Origin: Rutidosis leptorrhynchoides
Lineage: Eukaryota > Streptophyta > Magnoliopsida > Asterales > Asteraceae
Direction of reading: 5' to 3'
Assembly: GCF_046630445.1 (NCBI RefSeq)
Contig: NC_092338.1
Location: 145,647,501 to 145,711,500 of the forward strand
DNA length: 64,000 nucleotides
Part shown: piece after piece, positions 1-10,656 of the stretch
Layout: each line of letters begins with the position of its first letter
Position numbering within the stretch: the first letter of the stretch is position 1
Made by a program: the position numbers and the translations under genes
Notes under the pieces: model-generated
Database searches by the model: none
Seen by the model: only the letters and a program-made list of their open reading frames with translations
What the model was told of the DNA's origin: nothing

Positions 1-2998
1 TTTTGGAAAGCTTGACATAGAGATAAAAGAGCTGATAAATGAAAGTAATATGTGGGAACTCGAAGCTGAACGTAGAATTTTATCAGATCGTGAGAGACGG
101 GAATGGCTGAATGCGAGAAGTAATTGGGTTAAAAAAGATAAAGTCAAACGAAACATGTTAAGGAAAAAGGCGCGAATTAAATGGGCTATCGAAGGGGATG
201 AGAATTCTAAGTTCTTCTACTCGTGTATCAAACGAAGGAGTCTCAAAAATAATATTCATGGTTTACATATTAATGGGGTCTGGTAGGAGGGTCCAAAGGA
301 AATAAAGGAAGAAGCTTTCAACTACTTAAAAAATTTATATGAGGACCATGAGACAAGAGGCTTCAGCTTACGTGGTTTTGATACTCCAAAAATCTCGTCA
401 GATGATGCTCAAGAGCTGGAACAACCTTTCCATGAAGAGGAAGTGTGGGCTGCAATTAAAGACTGTGGAACATCCAAGGCGCCTGGCCCGGATGGCTTCA
501 ACTTTAAATTTTACAAAAACATTTGGTGGATCATTAAAGATGACTTGATGGCAGCGCTTCAGTGTTTCTGGGAACGCGGTGTGATTTCTCCGGGGTGTAA
601 TGCCTAGTTTATTACTCTAATTTCCAAGAAAAAAGATCCATTATATCTCCGTGATTATAGGCCGATAAGTCTTCTAGGGAGTTATTACAAAATCATCGCG
701 AAGGTCCTCTCATGTCGGCTTCGGAGGGTTATCTACAAACTCATCGGAATTGAGCAGACTGCATATATAAAAGGTAGATCTATCCTCGATAGTATTCTTA
801 TCGCTAGTGAATTAGTTGATGATGTCAAGAGGAGGACATCTAAGTGCTTCATGTTTAAGGAAGAATTTGAAAAAGCCTTTGATAGTGTTAGATGGAGGTT
901 TTTGTTTGATATCATGACTAATATGGGTTTTGGGCTAAAATGGATTAAATGGATCGAGACTTGTTTTCGTTCAGCTTCTATTTCAGTTTTGATTAATGGT
1001 TCTCCTACCAAGGAATTCTCGTTACATAGAGGCATTCGTCAGGGCGACCCTCTTTCACCCTACCTCTTTATCATTGCGGGCGAAGGGTTAAATATCTTGA
1101 CAAACATTGCGGTCCGGGAGGGTCTGATCTTGGGGGTAGAAGTGGGTTCAAACAAGGTTGACATATCGCACTTACAATTCGCAGACGATACTATATTCTT
1201 TGGTAAGTGGAGCAACAGAAACGTTTCAAATGTGCAGATTACTCTTGAATGTTCCGAGAAAGTTTCGGGACTTAAAATTAACATGAGTAAAAGCAGCCTA
1301 ATGGGAGTGGGTGTACATCAATCTGATGTTGATAGTCTTGCAACCAGGTTGGGATGTAGTGCCGGGGAGTTTCCTTTTAAATATCTAGGCATGCCAATCG
1401 GGGATAATATGAGAAAGCAGAGTGCCTGGAAACTGATATCAGAAAAATTCACTAAGAGGTTATCGGATTGGAGGGCAAGATCGATGTCATACGGGAGACG
1501 ATTAACTCTTTTAAAATCGGTTCTTAGTAGTCTTCCGCTTTACTTTTTCTCGTTGTTTCGCGCTCCTTCTAGTATCATCAACCTTCTCGAGAAATTGCGT
1601 CGTAAGTTCTTTTGGGGAGGGTCGGGTAGTGATACAAAAATGTCGTGCGTTAAGTGGGAATCCATTCTTGTCACTTATGGGGAGGGAGGGTTAAATATAG
1701 GGTCTCATAAAGCGAAAAATTGGGCTTTGGTGGGTAAATGGTGGTGGCGCTTTCGTAACGAAAGTAACACGCTATGGGTAAATGTTATCAAAAGCATATA
1801 TGGGCGGGATGGGGGGTTGGGTCAAGAAAATCTGTTTTCATTTTCAAAATCTAACTCGATCTGGTGCAATATCATTAAACTTGGAAAGGATTTGCATAAT
1901 ATTGGCTTGGAATTTGATTTGATGTTTGAAAAGAAAATAGGTGATGGCTGTGATACTTTCTTTTGGGATGACATTTAGGTTGGTGGATCGAGGCTAAAGG
2001 ATAGATTTCTGAGACTGTTTCGCTTGGAGGTCAATCAGATGGTGTCCGTAAAAGATAGAGTTGTATTCGAGAATGGTTCATGGATTTTTTCTTAGAGCTG
2101 GTCCAGGAATCATACAGGTAGGCTTGTTGATAAATTGGAGGATCTTAAGGCGCTACTTCAAGGGTTCACAGGTTTAGATCAAGGCGTCGGGCATTGGGTT
2201 TGTAAGTTGGATAATAGCGGGGTGTACAAAGCTAAGGTAATGACTAGCAAAATTGATAAGCTAATTCCCGCGGGTCATGGTTCGAATATAGGTACTTTGC
2301 GCAACAAACTTTTACCTCAAAAAGTGGGATTGTTCATATGGAGGGTTCTTAAAGAACGTATCCCGGTGAGGGTAGAGCTTGATAAGCGCGGAGTTAACCT
2401 CGATTCTGTATTGTGTCCCTTATGTAACAATGGGGCAGAATCTGTTGAGCATGCAATGATTTCTTGTAATTGTGCATGGGATGTTTGGAAAGGTGTCTAT
2501 AGATGGTGGGGGAGTACCGCTCCTTGTAATGCTAATATTACTAATATGTTCTTGGGGGATGATGGTAGTGGCTCGTCGGGGCTCCTAAAAGAAGTTTGGC
2601 AGGCGGTCGAGTGGGTCACGGGATATCACATTTGGAAAAATATAAATCACAAAGTTTTTCACCAAGATTCGTGGGCGACATTGAAGATTATAAGTGAGAT
2701 TCAAATCAAGACGTTCGAATGGGTTAACAATCGATCGATGGCTAAACTACTTGACTGGCATCAGTGGTTATTAGACCGAAACATATATTTGATCCTGGTT
2801 AGATTCTTCAGAGTAAATGGGATTTTTTGTGCATATTTGTAATAGGCTTGTGTATATTTTCGTCGAGTCCAGAGGTGTAAAGTGAATTCCATGAATGTGT
2901 GAGGTCTGTTTAAAAGACTCGGTCATTCTCTCCTTGTATCTCTTTTTTACCTTTATATAGTATACGTTTGCTTTTCAAAATAATAATAATAATAATAA
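1..2998 (+). mobile_element. LINE (L1-like), 3' part of ORF2 plus tail, decayed
   Basis: Non-LTR retrotransposon whose 5' end lies outside the window. One reading frame (positions 2 mod 3) carries reverse transcriptase from about 50 to 1978: a D-to-E variant of the usual motif A around 860-890 (EFEKAFDSV), the RQGDPLSP motif near 1040, and the catalytic FADD box at 1178-1189. The C-terminal zf-RVT zinc-ribbon region (2135-2842) has CPLC near 2414 followed by the VEH motif. Four in-frame TAG stops (284, 605, 1976, 2093) show it is dead; no frameshift is needed to follow the protein. After the last stop comes a short 3' UTR and an (AAT)n tail at about 2977-2998. The endonuclease domain and ORF1 are absent from the window. 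It is related to the shorter fragment at 48472-48891. Confidence 0.9.
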
Positions 2999-3007
2999 CT
3001 CACTAAA

Positions 3008-3043
3008 AATTTTTTTTTTTTTTTTTTTTGAAAGGCAATAAAT
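3008..3043 (-). mobile_element. Tiny retroposon insertion (poly-T plus LINE-like 3' end)
   Basis: A 36-bp insert, mainly poly-T followed by GAAAGGCAATAAAT, is flanked by a direct repeat ACTCACTAAA (2998-3007 and 3044-3053). Read on the minus strand it is a LINE-like 3' end with a poly-A tail. This is what an extremely 5'-truncated LINE insertion looks like, placed right at the tail of the preceding LINE. Confidence 0.5.
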
Positions 3044-3053
3044 ACTCACTAAA

Positions 3054-3510
3054 TAAAACTCAAAAAATCCGAAAAAAAAAAATTAAACTCACCAAATTTT
3101 CATGATTTTTTTAGTTTAACCAATGAAACTCACATAATTTAGTTGTTTAAAATATTTGAAAAAATAATAAAGTATTTATAAATGTATTTATTATTGTTCG
3201 TCTCAAAATAGTTATATAAATTTATTATATAACATTGTTTAAATATTATACAAAACAAAATTGTATATAATCTATTAATATAAATTTAATTAATTATTAA
3301 ATAATAAATATTACAAACAAAAATAAACTCTAACTTGATTCTACAGTACAACCCGACCTTGAATTTAAAGGACCCACCAACCTTTAATCACGTTACTCAG
3401 GACCTTGAATTTTTCAATGTGATTGTTCATGTGTTTTTAGTCTTATCATATGTCCATTTTTAAACACGTTACTGTAGACTTGAAATTTTGTGCTATCAAC
3501 AATTAGAAAT
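3054..3510. other. AT-rich spacer, nothing recognised
   Basis: Strongly AT-rich sequence with short homopolymer runs. I see no coding frame, no terminal repeats and no RNA gene. Confidence 0.5.
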
Positions 3511-3514
3511 CTTT

Positions 3515-3702
3515 ACTTCTCCACTATTGATTGAGTGGTAAAAAGTTTTATTTAGTTGTGGGCCCGTATCATTGAAAAAATATGTACATGTTCAAATTCT
3601 GGAGGAGTTTTCTCCAAAGGTTATGTATCCTAACGGTTGCGTGAGTGGCAAATGAGAGGATTCGATCCCGATATTGTCGTTAAAAAAAAAAAAAAAAAAA
3701 AC
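3515..3702 (+). mobile_element. tRNA-derived SINE
   Basis: A box-A-like sequence TGATTGAGTGGTA (3528-3540) is followed 50 bp later by a box-B-like GTTCAAATTCT (3590-3600). These are the two parts of an internal Pol III promoter. A second box-B-like GATTCGATCCC lies near 3660. The unit ends in a long poly-A run at about 3683-3701. Size and layout fit a tRNA-derived SINE. I could not find a convincing target duplication, so the left boundary is approximate. Confidence 0.5.
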
Positions 3703-3907
3703 ATAGTTACATACACCAAACCTTACAAGTTGCTCACATTACACTAAAACTCACTTCTAAAAGCACATAAACGTAGAGAACTAGTAGCTATAAATACATC
3801 AGAATATGGCCTCTCAAACACTTTCAGTGCTCAAATTAATTCGATCAGCACCCTCGATTTGCCCAACCCAACCCAACCCTCTGATCCATTGCCCAACCCG
3901 CCTGGGC

Positions 3908-4502
3908 CCATTTTGTGATCTCTGAATCAAAGATGGTGTGACAAACCTCTTCGGCTAGCTTCGGTCTTCATCATAGTCCATCACTCCACTAATAAGTTCC
4001 GAAAATATTTCCTGGTGCCCTCGAAACTCAACATCGGCCTACTCGCTGATCGTAACTTCTGCCACAAAGTAAGTAAGACGCAATAGACGCATAGACAAAA
4101 ATTTCCAAAGGGGTACTGCTTATTTCGTCTATGGGCATGTTTGGCTAGCAGCTTTTTGGAGCTTCTAGTCTTTAGCTTTTACGAAAAAGCTCCTATGTAA
4201 TATATATATATACCATTTTGTGATCTCTGAATCAAAGATGGTGTGACAAACCTCTTCGGCTAGCTTCGGTCTTCATCATAGTCCATCACTCCACTAATAA
4301 GTTCCGAAAATATTTCCTGGTGCCCTCGAAACTCAACATCGGCCTACTCGCTGATCGTAACTTCTGCCACAAAGTAAGTAAGACGCAATAGACGCATAGA
4401 CAAAAATTTCCAAAGGGGTACTGCTTATTTCGTCTATGGGCATGTTTGGCTAGCAGCTTTTTGGAGCTTCTAGTCTTTAGCTTTTACGAAAAAGCTCCTA
4501 TG

Positions 4503-4517
<15 letters not shown>
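3908..4517. repeat. Perfect 305-bp tandem duplication
   Basis: The segment 3908-4212 is repeated immediately at 4213-4517, with a 305-bp period and no difference seen by eye. The right part of each unit (from about 4136) starts GGGCATGTTTGGC, like a MITE terminus, and ends in CTCCTATGTAA before a (TA)n run. A third partial copy of only the last 45 bp follows at about 4609-4655. Copy number may have grown by unequal exchange or slippage at the (TA)n runs; an assembly artefact is also possible. Confidence 0.85.
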
Positions 4518-4580
<63 letters not shown>

Positions 4581-4651
4581 ATTATTATCCCTACTGCTCA
4601 ACAGATTATTTGGAGCTTCTACTCTTTAGCTTTTACAAAAAAGCTCCTATG

Positions 4652-4716
<65 letters not shown>
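4505..4716. repeat. Two long (TA)n microsatellites
   Basis: Near-pure TA runs at about 4505-4577 and 4653-4716, each directly after the same CTCCTATGTAA sequence from the neighbouring duplication. Their length is likely polymorphic. Confidence 0.9.
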
Positions 4717-4720
<4 letters not shown>

Positions 4721-4832
4721 CCCTACTGCTCAACAGATTATTTGGGAGTTAGGTAAAAAATTCGAAATTGTTTCAGTATGATAATTTAAATACATACACA
4801 TAGACCATAACTTCAAAAACGTATAAAAGTAA

Positions 4833-4857
4833 TGCGGTGAACGTGGATCGAACACGT

Positions 4858-4900
<43 letters not shown>

Positions 4901-4905
4901 CCCGC
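4833..4905 (-). tRNA. tRNA-Phe (GAA)
   Basis: On the minus strand this 73-nt sequence folds as tRNA-Phe: acceptor GCGGGGA, D-arm GCTCAGTTGGGAGAGC, anticodon loop CTGAAGA with anticodon GAA, and T-loop TTCGATC. It has no intron and does not encode CCA, as expected for a nuclear gene. The G5-A68 acceptor mismatch is normal in plant tRNA-Phe. The T-stem reads ACGTG/CACGT where the usual plant form is GCGTG/CACGC, a paired change that keeps the stem. A TTTT Pol III terminator follows (complement of 4825-4828), and a TATAAA-like and CAA sequence lies just upstream, typical of plant tRNA genes. It looks functional. Confidence 0.95.
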
Positions 4906-5140
4906 ATTTTGTTTATAAAATCTCTGGTAATAATATTTATTATCAGTCTACCTCCCATTCTCCATAGTTGTTTTAAGTTTGGAACTCTATATAATATAAA
5001 TATGTAATGTAATATGTAATATGTATATGTATGATTAAGCTAACAAAGAATATTGATGAAACTTTAACATAGTTCTAGACAAAATTGCAATGCTATGTAA
5101 TTAGTTGATGATATAAAGTTATTAACTTGGCACTAAAGGG

Positions 5141-5649
5141 TAGGGTGTTCATCGGTTTGATTAAAACCGTTTAAACCGAAAACTAAATCGAAACCAAATC
5201 GGAAAAAATTCATACCGAATTTGCAAAATAGTTTTCCGATCGAGCGAAACCGAAAACCGAATTAAAATTGGGTTTTCGGTTCGGTTTTTGGATTTGAAAT
5301 TTTTAAATTCGGTTAACCGAAAACCAAATATAAAACCGAATTCAATTTAGACATTATTAATAAATATATTAAGTTATTAATATTATTATATACATGCGTT
5401 TAATATATGATATTAGTAGATAATTTACTTTTTCAAGTCAAAATATATGTTCATTCGGATTTAAAATTCTATTTAAATTATTAATTCAAATTTTTCTAAT
5501 TTCTTTCTTTCTACATTCTTATACATGTAGCCAATTCAAATCGACTTTCTCGTAATTATTGATTTTTTTTATTTTCTTCATATAATATGTATTGTATTAT
5601 GATATTTTATAAGCTTATTGTATATTATAAAGTTGTATATATACGTTCG

Positions 5650-5735
<86 letters not shown>

Positions 5736-6001
5736 TTTAGTATAATATATTACAAAGTTAATATGATAATGTTTGTTCATCTCGTAGGGAAAGAGTAAAA
5801 AATTGATTTTCAAAGCTAAATTCGGTTTTAACCGAAACCAAACCGAATTCAAATTCGGTTTTCGGTTTAGTTTTGGTTTCGGTTTTGATATTTGAATTTG
5901 GTTTTAGTTTGGTTTTCGGTTTTGATTATAAAAGTTTCAAAAACGAAAAAACCTAACCAAAAAATACGAAAAATCAAAAATTGAACTGATAAACACCCCT
6001 A
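5141..6001. mobile_element. Non-autonomous hAT-like DNA element
   Basis: The ends form terminal inverted repeats: TAGGGTGTTCATCGGTTT at the left, and TAGGGGTGTTTATCAGTT when the right end is read on the other strand. The flanks are CTAAAGGG (5133-5140) and CTAAAAGG (6002-6009), an 8-bp target duplication with one mismatch, the hAT length. The subterminal regions are built of many AACCGAAAACC-type repeats in opposite orientations. A (TA)n run fills about 5653-5732. No transposase frame is seen. Confidence 0.7.
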
Positions 6002-6141
6002 CTAAAAGGTGTTTATATATATTAGATATATAATAACATTTCAAACTATCAAGAATAACCAGATTTCATAGAATATTTCCAACCTTCAACCTAAAGATTT
6101 GAACCACTAACCAAAAGATCCTAAATCTCATCTCTTGAAAT

Positions 6142-6551
6142 CAGGGGCGGAGCTTTATTAGAGCAGGGGGCCCTCCACCCTCCAAAAAATTTAATAAGTA
6201 ATGGGATTTGTAGCCCTTTGAGTTACGGACATTTGGGCTTTTGAATCAACTAAATCGAAGTCTGCATGAAGAAGATATGACAAAAATGGTGAAAACTCGC
6301 AGATTTTGTTTCATCACCAAATTACTTCATTCTTCTATATCTCATGACCATTTTTAATTTGAAATCAATCTAAAACTAATGTTTTAGAAGGTAACTTACA
6401 TAATTTACAATTAGGATTGTTATTGTCACTCAGAATGAGTAAAAAATATGCAATTTTGTCCTCCAAACATTGCGTTTTTTCTTGTTAAAAAACGTATCAC
6501 ATATTAGAAAAAGTTTGGCCCTCCAACCATGACGTTCAAGCTCCGTCACTG
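6142..6551. mobile_element. hAT MITE, 410 bp
   Basis: Begins CAGGGGCGGAGCTT and ends AAGCTCCGTCACTG, an imperfect terminal inverted repeat of the CAGTGGCGGAGC type. It is flanked by an exact 8-bp direct repeat CTTGAAAT (6134-6141 and 6552-6559). The interior has no coding frame. This is a well-bounded non-autonomous hAT insertion. Confidence 0.85.
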
Positions 6552-6666
6552 CTTGAAATGACATCTAACAATTAGTAAACCGTGATGAACTTCAAATATG
6601 AATCAACTTTAATTGAAATAACTAACGGGTGTTAATGCCAACAAATCAAAAAAATAAAAAAAAAAA

Positions 6667-7680
6667 TTTATTTTTTTTTGTTAAAAAAACAATAAACATA
6701 TATAACTAAGAAATTTTCATCAAAAGATGAAAAAACCTATCGAAATACAAAAGATCCAAGCTAGCATCGCAACAAGAAAAATGAAACTTAACAAACTAAA
6801 CTAGCCATAACGAGTAACTACACGCGAGGTGAACCAGAAAAAAAGTAAGAAACAAATAGAAACCATACCATCATACCAAATACAAACCCAAAGTGCCTAA
6901 AACAACATACATAAGCTAATCTAAATAGACAACACCAAATACGTACATCATCAATAAAACCACCCTGGAAGATGAAACCAAGCTAAAATTACCTCGACCA
7001 AAATTACTTACCACTCAAATCCGGTTTATGAATCTTTCCTTCCACCTTATCCCTATTCAAAGGTTTACCCACACGATTCGAAAAAGCTTACGACTTAGGC
7101 GATTCGAAAGACGAGGAACCCACAATTCTGTCGTCAACCAGGGGAGGTCCAAGTTTCGATTCGAAAAAAGAAACCGACGGACCACTTGATGACCCATCCA
7201 CCACATCATCACCATCTTCGTCGCGTAAAACAAATGGATCACCTACACCTGATCCAACCGCCTAATTCTTTAAAAATTTTATCCGAAACACAACCAAAAT
7301 ATTGTAGAACACTTTTTAGGGACATCCTATGTGAAGTAGAACAATTAAATCCAATGCCATCGACACAACCGATGTTTGCATCCTTCACCTAAGAATTAAC
7401 ATGAGAAACAGAAGAACCAAGTTCCCGATCATTGTGACTCTTCCCAATACACTCGAATACAACGTTGTAACTACGCGTAAATTTCCACGCTTTCAAACAA
7501 TTCTTTTCACAAGTTTTACCGGCACACGGGATTGGCAAAGAGTCCACCTTTGAAGCTGAAACACCATGATCAGGGGCCAACGAAGGACATATATTCGAAT
7601 TCAAAACAGTATAATCATAAGGTTCATCCACCCGATTAGACTCAACATAAACAGCCCCCGACTCATTGTTGAATACAAAC
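6667..7680 (-). mobile_element. Probable LINE-related remnant (ORF1-like plus 3' tail)
   Basis: On the minus strand the sequence ends in TTTATTGTTTTTTTAAC followed by an A-rich tail (complement of 6667-6680). Its last 90 bp resemble the 3' end of the small retroposon at 54559-54706, including the GATGAA...TTAGTTATATA stretch. Short minus-strand frames upstream (7389-7631 and a Ser/Asp-rich piece near 7080-7250) look like a low-complexity LINE ORF1 linker rather than a host protein. The right boundary and a target duplication were not found, so both the family and the limits are inference. Confidence 0.35.
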
Positions 7681-8476
7681 CATTTGCAATCAGCGCCTCC
7701 TGTACGTATTACCTTTATCTTGGTTTTCTTAAATCAGAATGTTACTACTTTTTAGGGATTATAAGATTAGAAACAATAATTATTTTATTTCGGATTTTGT
7801 TAACTCTGAATAAAAACAGGTTCAATCTGGACTTCATCCAAACTGTATCCAATTTTAATTTGAAGAACTTGTGCAAGTGGATAATGTATCTGGTTAGTAA
7901 TTTGTGTATGTTTGCTTGACTCCTTGATTTCAATGGATATATGTTAGTTTCTGTATATCAATTTATGCTCATTTTATACTTTTTCGGCGGTCTTTAATCT
8001 CATTTTGTATCTTTACTCATATTTTTTGCTTCTTTAATATAGGATTCTGATTCTCTTACAGATCATTATTTGGACTCGAAATATCTCTATCAAATCAAAA
8101 AAATGAATAAAAAAAGAAGAAGAAATTCAGGAATAACAATACAAAAATATGAATATAAATGGATCTTTGTCAACCCATTTACTAACTTTGAATCTAAACA
8201 AACAAATCCAAATCCAAATCCAAATCTAAACTATTTGCTGTGTAAGTTGACAAAAGGTCTACCAACAGCCATGCAGAAAATAGAAAATTAACTGATAACA
8301 AAATAGCAAAATCCTCGGTTAATCAAAAACAAACCATGAAATAACAAGTGATGGATCTTAAATCCTAAATTATTGGAATCCATTAATTAATTCTAATACA
8401 CACATACGCCCTCCAAAACAAAACCATTTCTCCCTTTGATCAAAGAAACAGGGAGAATAAAGAAACAACCAAACCC
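7681..8476. other. Upstream region of the pectinesterase gene
   Basis: AT-rich non-coding sequence. It should contain the promoter and 5' UTR of the downstream gene. I see no TATA box that I would defend. A run of CCAAAT-like repeats lies at about 8206-8225. Confidence 0.4.
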
Positions 8477-10258
8477 ATGGCTAATAAGGTCATCATATCC
8501 GTCGTAACGTTAGTCTTGGTGGTCGGTTGTGTCCTTGGGGTTGTACTAATAATCGTCAAAACCGAACACTCAGATGATAATATCAACACGAGCAACAAAG
8601 CAGCAGAAAGCATCTGCAAACCAACCGAGTACAAAGAGGCTTGCAATAAAGCGATGAACGATGTAGCACAAAACTCATCCGCCACCCACGAGGATTACAT
8701 TCTTGCAGCCATTCGTGCAACAGCTGACGAATTGCAAAAAGCCCTTAAAAAGGCAACCACCAAGAAGAAAGATTTGGGTGATGACAAAAAGGAGATGCAT
8801 GGTGAGCTTGAGACGTGCGAGAAAATGATAGGATATGCTACGGATGAGCTACAACAAGTGCTTAAGGTTGTGTCTGAAACGGAAGCGGTCTCGTTAGCCG
8901 AGCAGATTGACCCGATCCTTGTTTGGTTGACTGCAATTCGTTCATACCAAACAACATGCGTAGAAGAGATCAGAGACGAAAAATTAAAAAAGGACATGCA
9001 AGAAGGATTGCAAACGTCGAATGAGCTAACGTTTAATGCACAAAAGATTGTGTATAACGTGCTCGATATTCTGAAGGATATTGGGATTGATTTGGGTGAG
9101 TTGAAAATTCCGTCTACAGGACAACGTAAGCTTCTTGATGAGGTTGATGAGATGGACAAACAAGGGTTTCCATCGTGGGTCCCGAGCGTGGACCGCAAGC
9201 TTTTAGGAGCTAAAAAGGGTGGTTCGGGTGGGGCTAAAAAAGGGAAAGGTCAAGGCTTGTTTAAAACTCCACAACCTCCTCCGGTTCAACCAAATGTGCA
9301 ACCGAACGTGATTGTGGCTCAAGACGGTAGCGGAAAGGTTAAGAGCATCAAACAAGCGCTCAAGGAGTATCCCCCGAATCATGAAGGGAGATATATAATC
9401 TATATTAAAGCTGGTACGTATAACGAAGGACAAATCATCGTTGACAAAAATATGAACAACGTGTATATGTATGGCGATGGCCGAGACAAGACGATTATTA
9501 CCGGTAACTTAAATTTTGCGATAGCGAAAATTGGAACGTCACAGACTGCGACGGTGGTTGCTCTTGGTGAGCGGTTCATGGCTAAAGGAATAGGGTTTAG
9601 AAACACGATAGGGCCCGCAGGGCACCAGGCGGTTGCTTTTCGATCTCAGTCTCCTCACACGGTTATGATGGATTGCAGTTTCGAGGGTTATCAAGACACG
9701 TTGTACTACCACGCGCACGAGCAGTTTTACAAGAATTGTGTTATTTCGGGAACGGTTGACTTTATATTTGGGGTGGGTCGGGCTTATATCCAGGACTCTG
9801 ATATATTTGTTCGAAAACCGGAGCAAAATCAAGCGAGCATGGTGACGGCTGACGGGAGGATGAAAATGGAAGAAGCTGGTGGTGTGGTGCTCCATAATTG
9901 TAAGATTATGGCGGCACCGGAGTTGGCGCCGGTAAAGGGACAATTTGCGACATATTTAGGACGACCGTGGAAAGCGGCGGCAACGTCGATTATATTGATG
10001 TGTGACATCGGAGATTTGATTAAACCGGATGGTTGGACGACATGGGAGTCGCCAGAGGGGAAGAATAATCACATGACGTGTATGTTTAGGGAATTTAGAA
10101 ACAGGGGACCGGGGTCTAATATGGCAGGTAGGGTCAAATGGGCGGGTTTTAAGCCCATTACAAACGATAATGAGGCACAAGGTTTTAGTGTCGGCTCATT
10201 CTTACAGGGAGGAAATTGGCTACCTCAAATGGGTGTTCCAGCTAAACTTGGGTTGTAA
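8477..10258 (+). CDS. Pectin methylesterase with PMEI pro-domain (VANGUARD/PME5-like)
   Basis: Pectinesterase of 593 aa that would remove methyl esters from cell-wall homogalacturonan. Residues 5-27 form a hydrophobic signal anchor. A pectinesterase-inhibitor domain spans about 40-200 with its four Cys (47, 56, 113, 161). Two processing-type motifs, RKLL at about 217 and 239, precede a basic, Pro-rich linker and the catalytic domain from about 278. Catalytic motifs are all present: HQAVAF (about 382), YQDTLY with the acid Asp (about 404), GTVDFIFG with the second Asp (about 424) and YLGRPWK with the Arg (about 492). Processing would occur in the Golgi before export. The layout, the GL C-terminus and the RKLL sites resemble Arabidopsis VGD1/PME5, suggesting a pollen role (inference). 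The frame is uninterrupted. The first ATG in a CCATGG context is taken as the start. Confidence 0.95.
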   Translation: MANKVIISVVTLVLVVGCVLGVVLIIVKTEHSDDNINTSNKAAESICKPTEYKEACNKAMNDVAQNSSATHEDYILAAIRATADELQKALKKATTKKKDLGDDKKEMHGELETCEKMIGYATDELQQVLKVVSETEAVSLAEQIDPILVWLTAIRSYQTTCVEEIRDEKLKKDMQEGLQTSNELTFNAQKIVYNVLDILKDIGIDLGELKIPSTGQRKLLDEVDEMDKQGFPSWVPSVDRKLLGAKKGGSGGAKKGKGQGLFKTPQPPPVQPNVQPNVIVAQDGSGKVKSIKQALKEYPPNHEGRYIIYIKAGTYNEGQIIVDKNMNNVYMYGDGRDKTIITGNLNFAIAKIGTSQTATVVALGERFMAKGIGFRNTIGPAGHQAVAFRSQSPHTVMMDCSFEGYQDTLYYHAHEQFYKNCVISGTVDFIFGVGRAYIQDSDIFVRKPEQNQASMVTADGRMKMEEAGGVVLHNCKIMAAPELAPVKGQFATYLGRPWKAAATSIILMCDIGDLIKPDGWTTWESPEGKNNHMTCMFREFRNRGPGSNMAGRVKWAGFKPITNDNEAQGFSVGSFLQGGNWLPQMGVPAKLGL

Positions 10259-10656
10259 TTGATTAGTATTCTTCCATCGGGTTCCAAGGCACGTAAAGTC
10301 ACTCTATTGTCCGATTACAAGTGTAACCAAATTCATAGGTGTCAAATGTTAGCGTTTAATAGGTTGGTGTATTAACTAACACGGAGTATATCTTAGAAAG
10401 GAAAGGTTTTTTGGGGGATCAGTGCCGGCATTAAACTGTCACTTTGGTTCTTGTAGTTACTCTAGTTCAAGCACACATATAAACAAGATAGCCTTACTTT
10501 AAGATTTTCTTTTCATTAACCATACATCAAAAGCATAGCTAAAAGAGGAGTCGACATAATATGATAATAACAATTGTATTTTAGCGATGCATACATTTAT
10601 AAAGTACAAGGAGATGAAATAGTTACATACGTGTGGGTATCATGCACGCGAACATC
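10259..10656. other. Convergent intergenic region
   Basis: About 400 bp between the stops of the pectinesterase (+) and the membrane-protein gene (-). It must hold both 3' UTRs and polyadenylation signals. No other feature is evident. Confidence 0.5.

Noticed and set aside
5625-5852. 75-residue frame of alternating Tyr-Ile
   Set aside because: It is only the translation of a (TA)n run; the same holds for the frames at 17595-17792, 56271-56533 and 61484-61675.
7389-7631. 80-residue minus-strand Cys-containing frame as a possible small secreted peptide
   Set aside because: No signal peptide; context and composition fit a LINE ORF1-like remnant better.
9539-9943. 134-residue minus-strand frame opposite the pectinesterase
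   Set aside because: Antisense shadow of a strongly supported coding exon.
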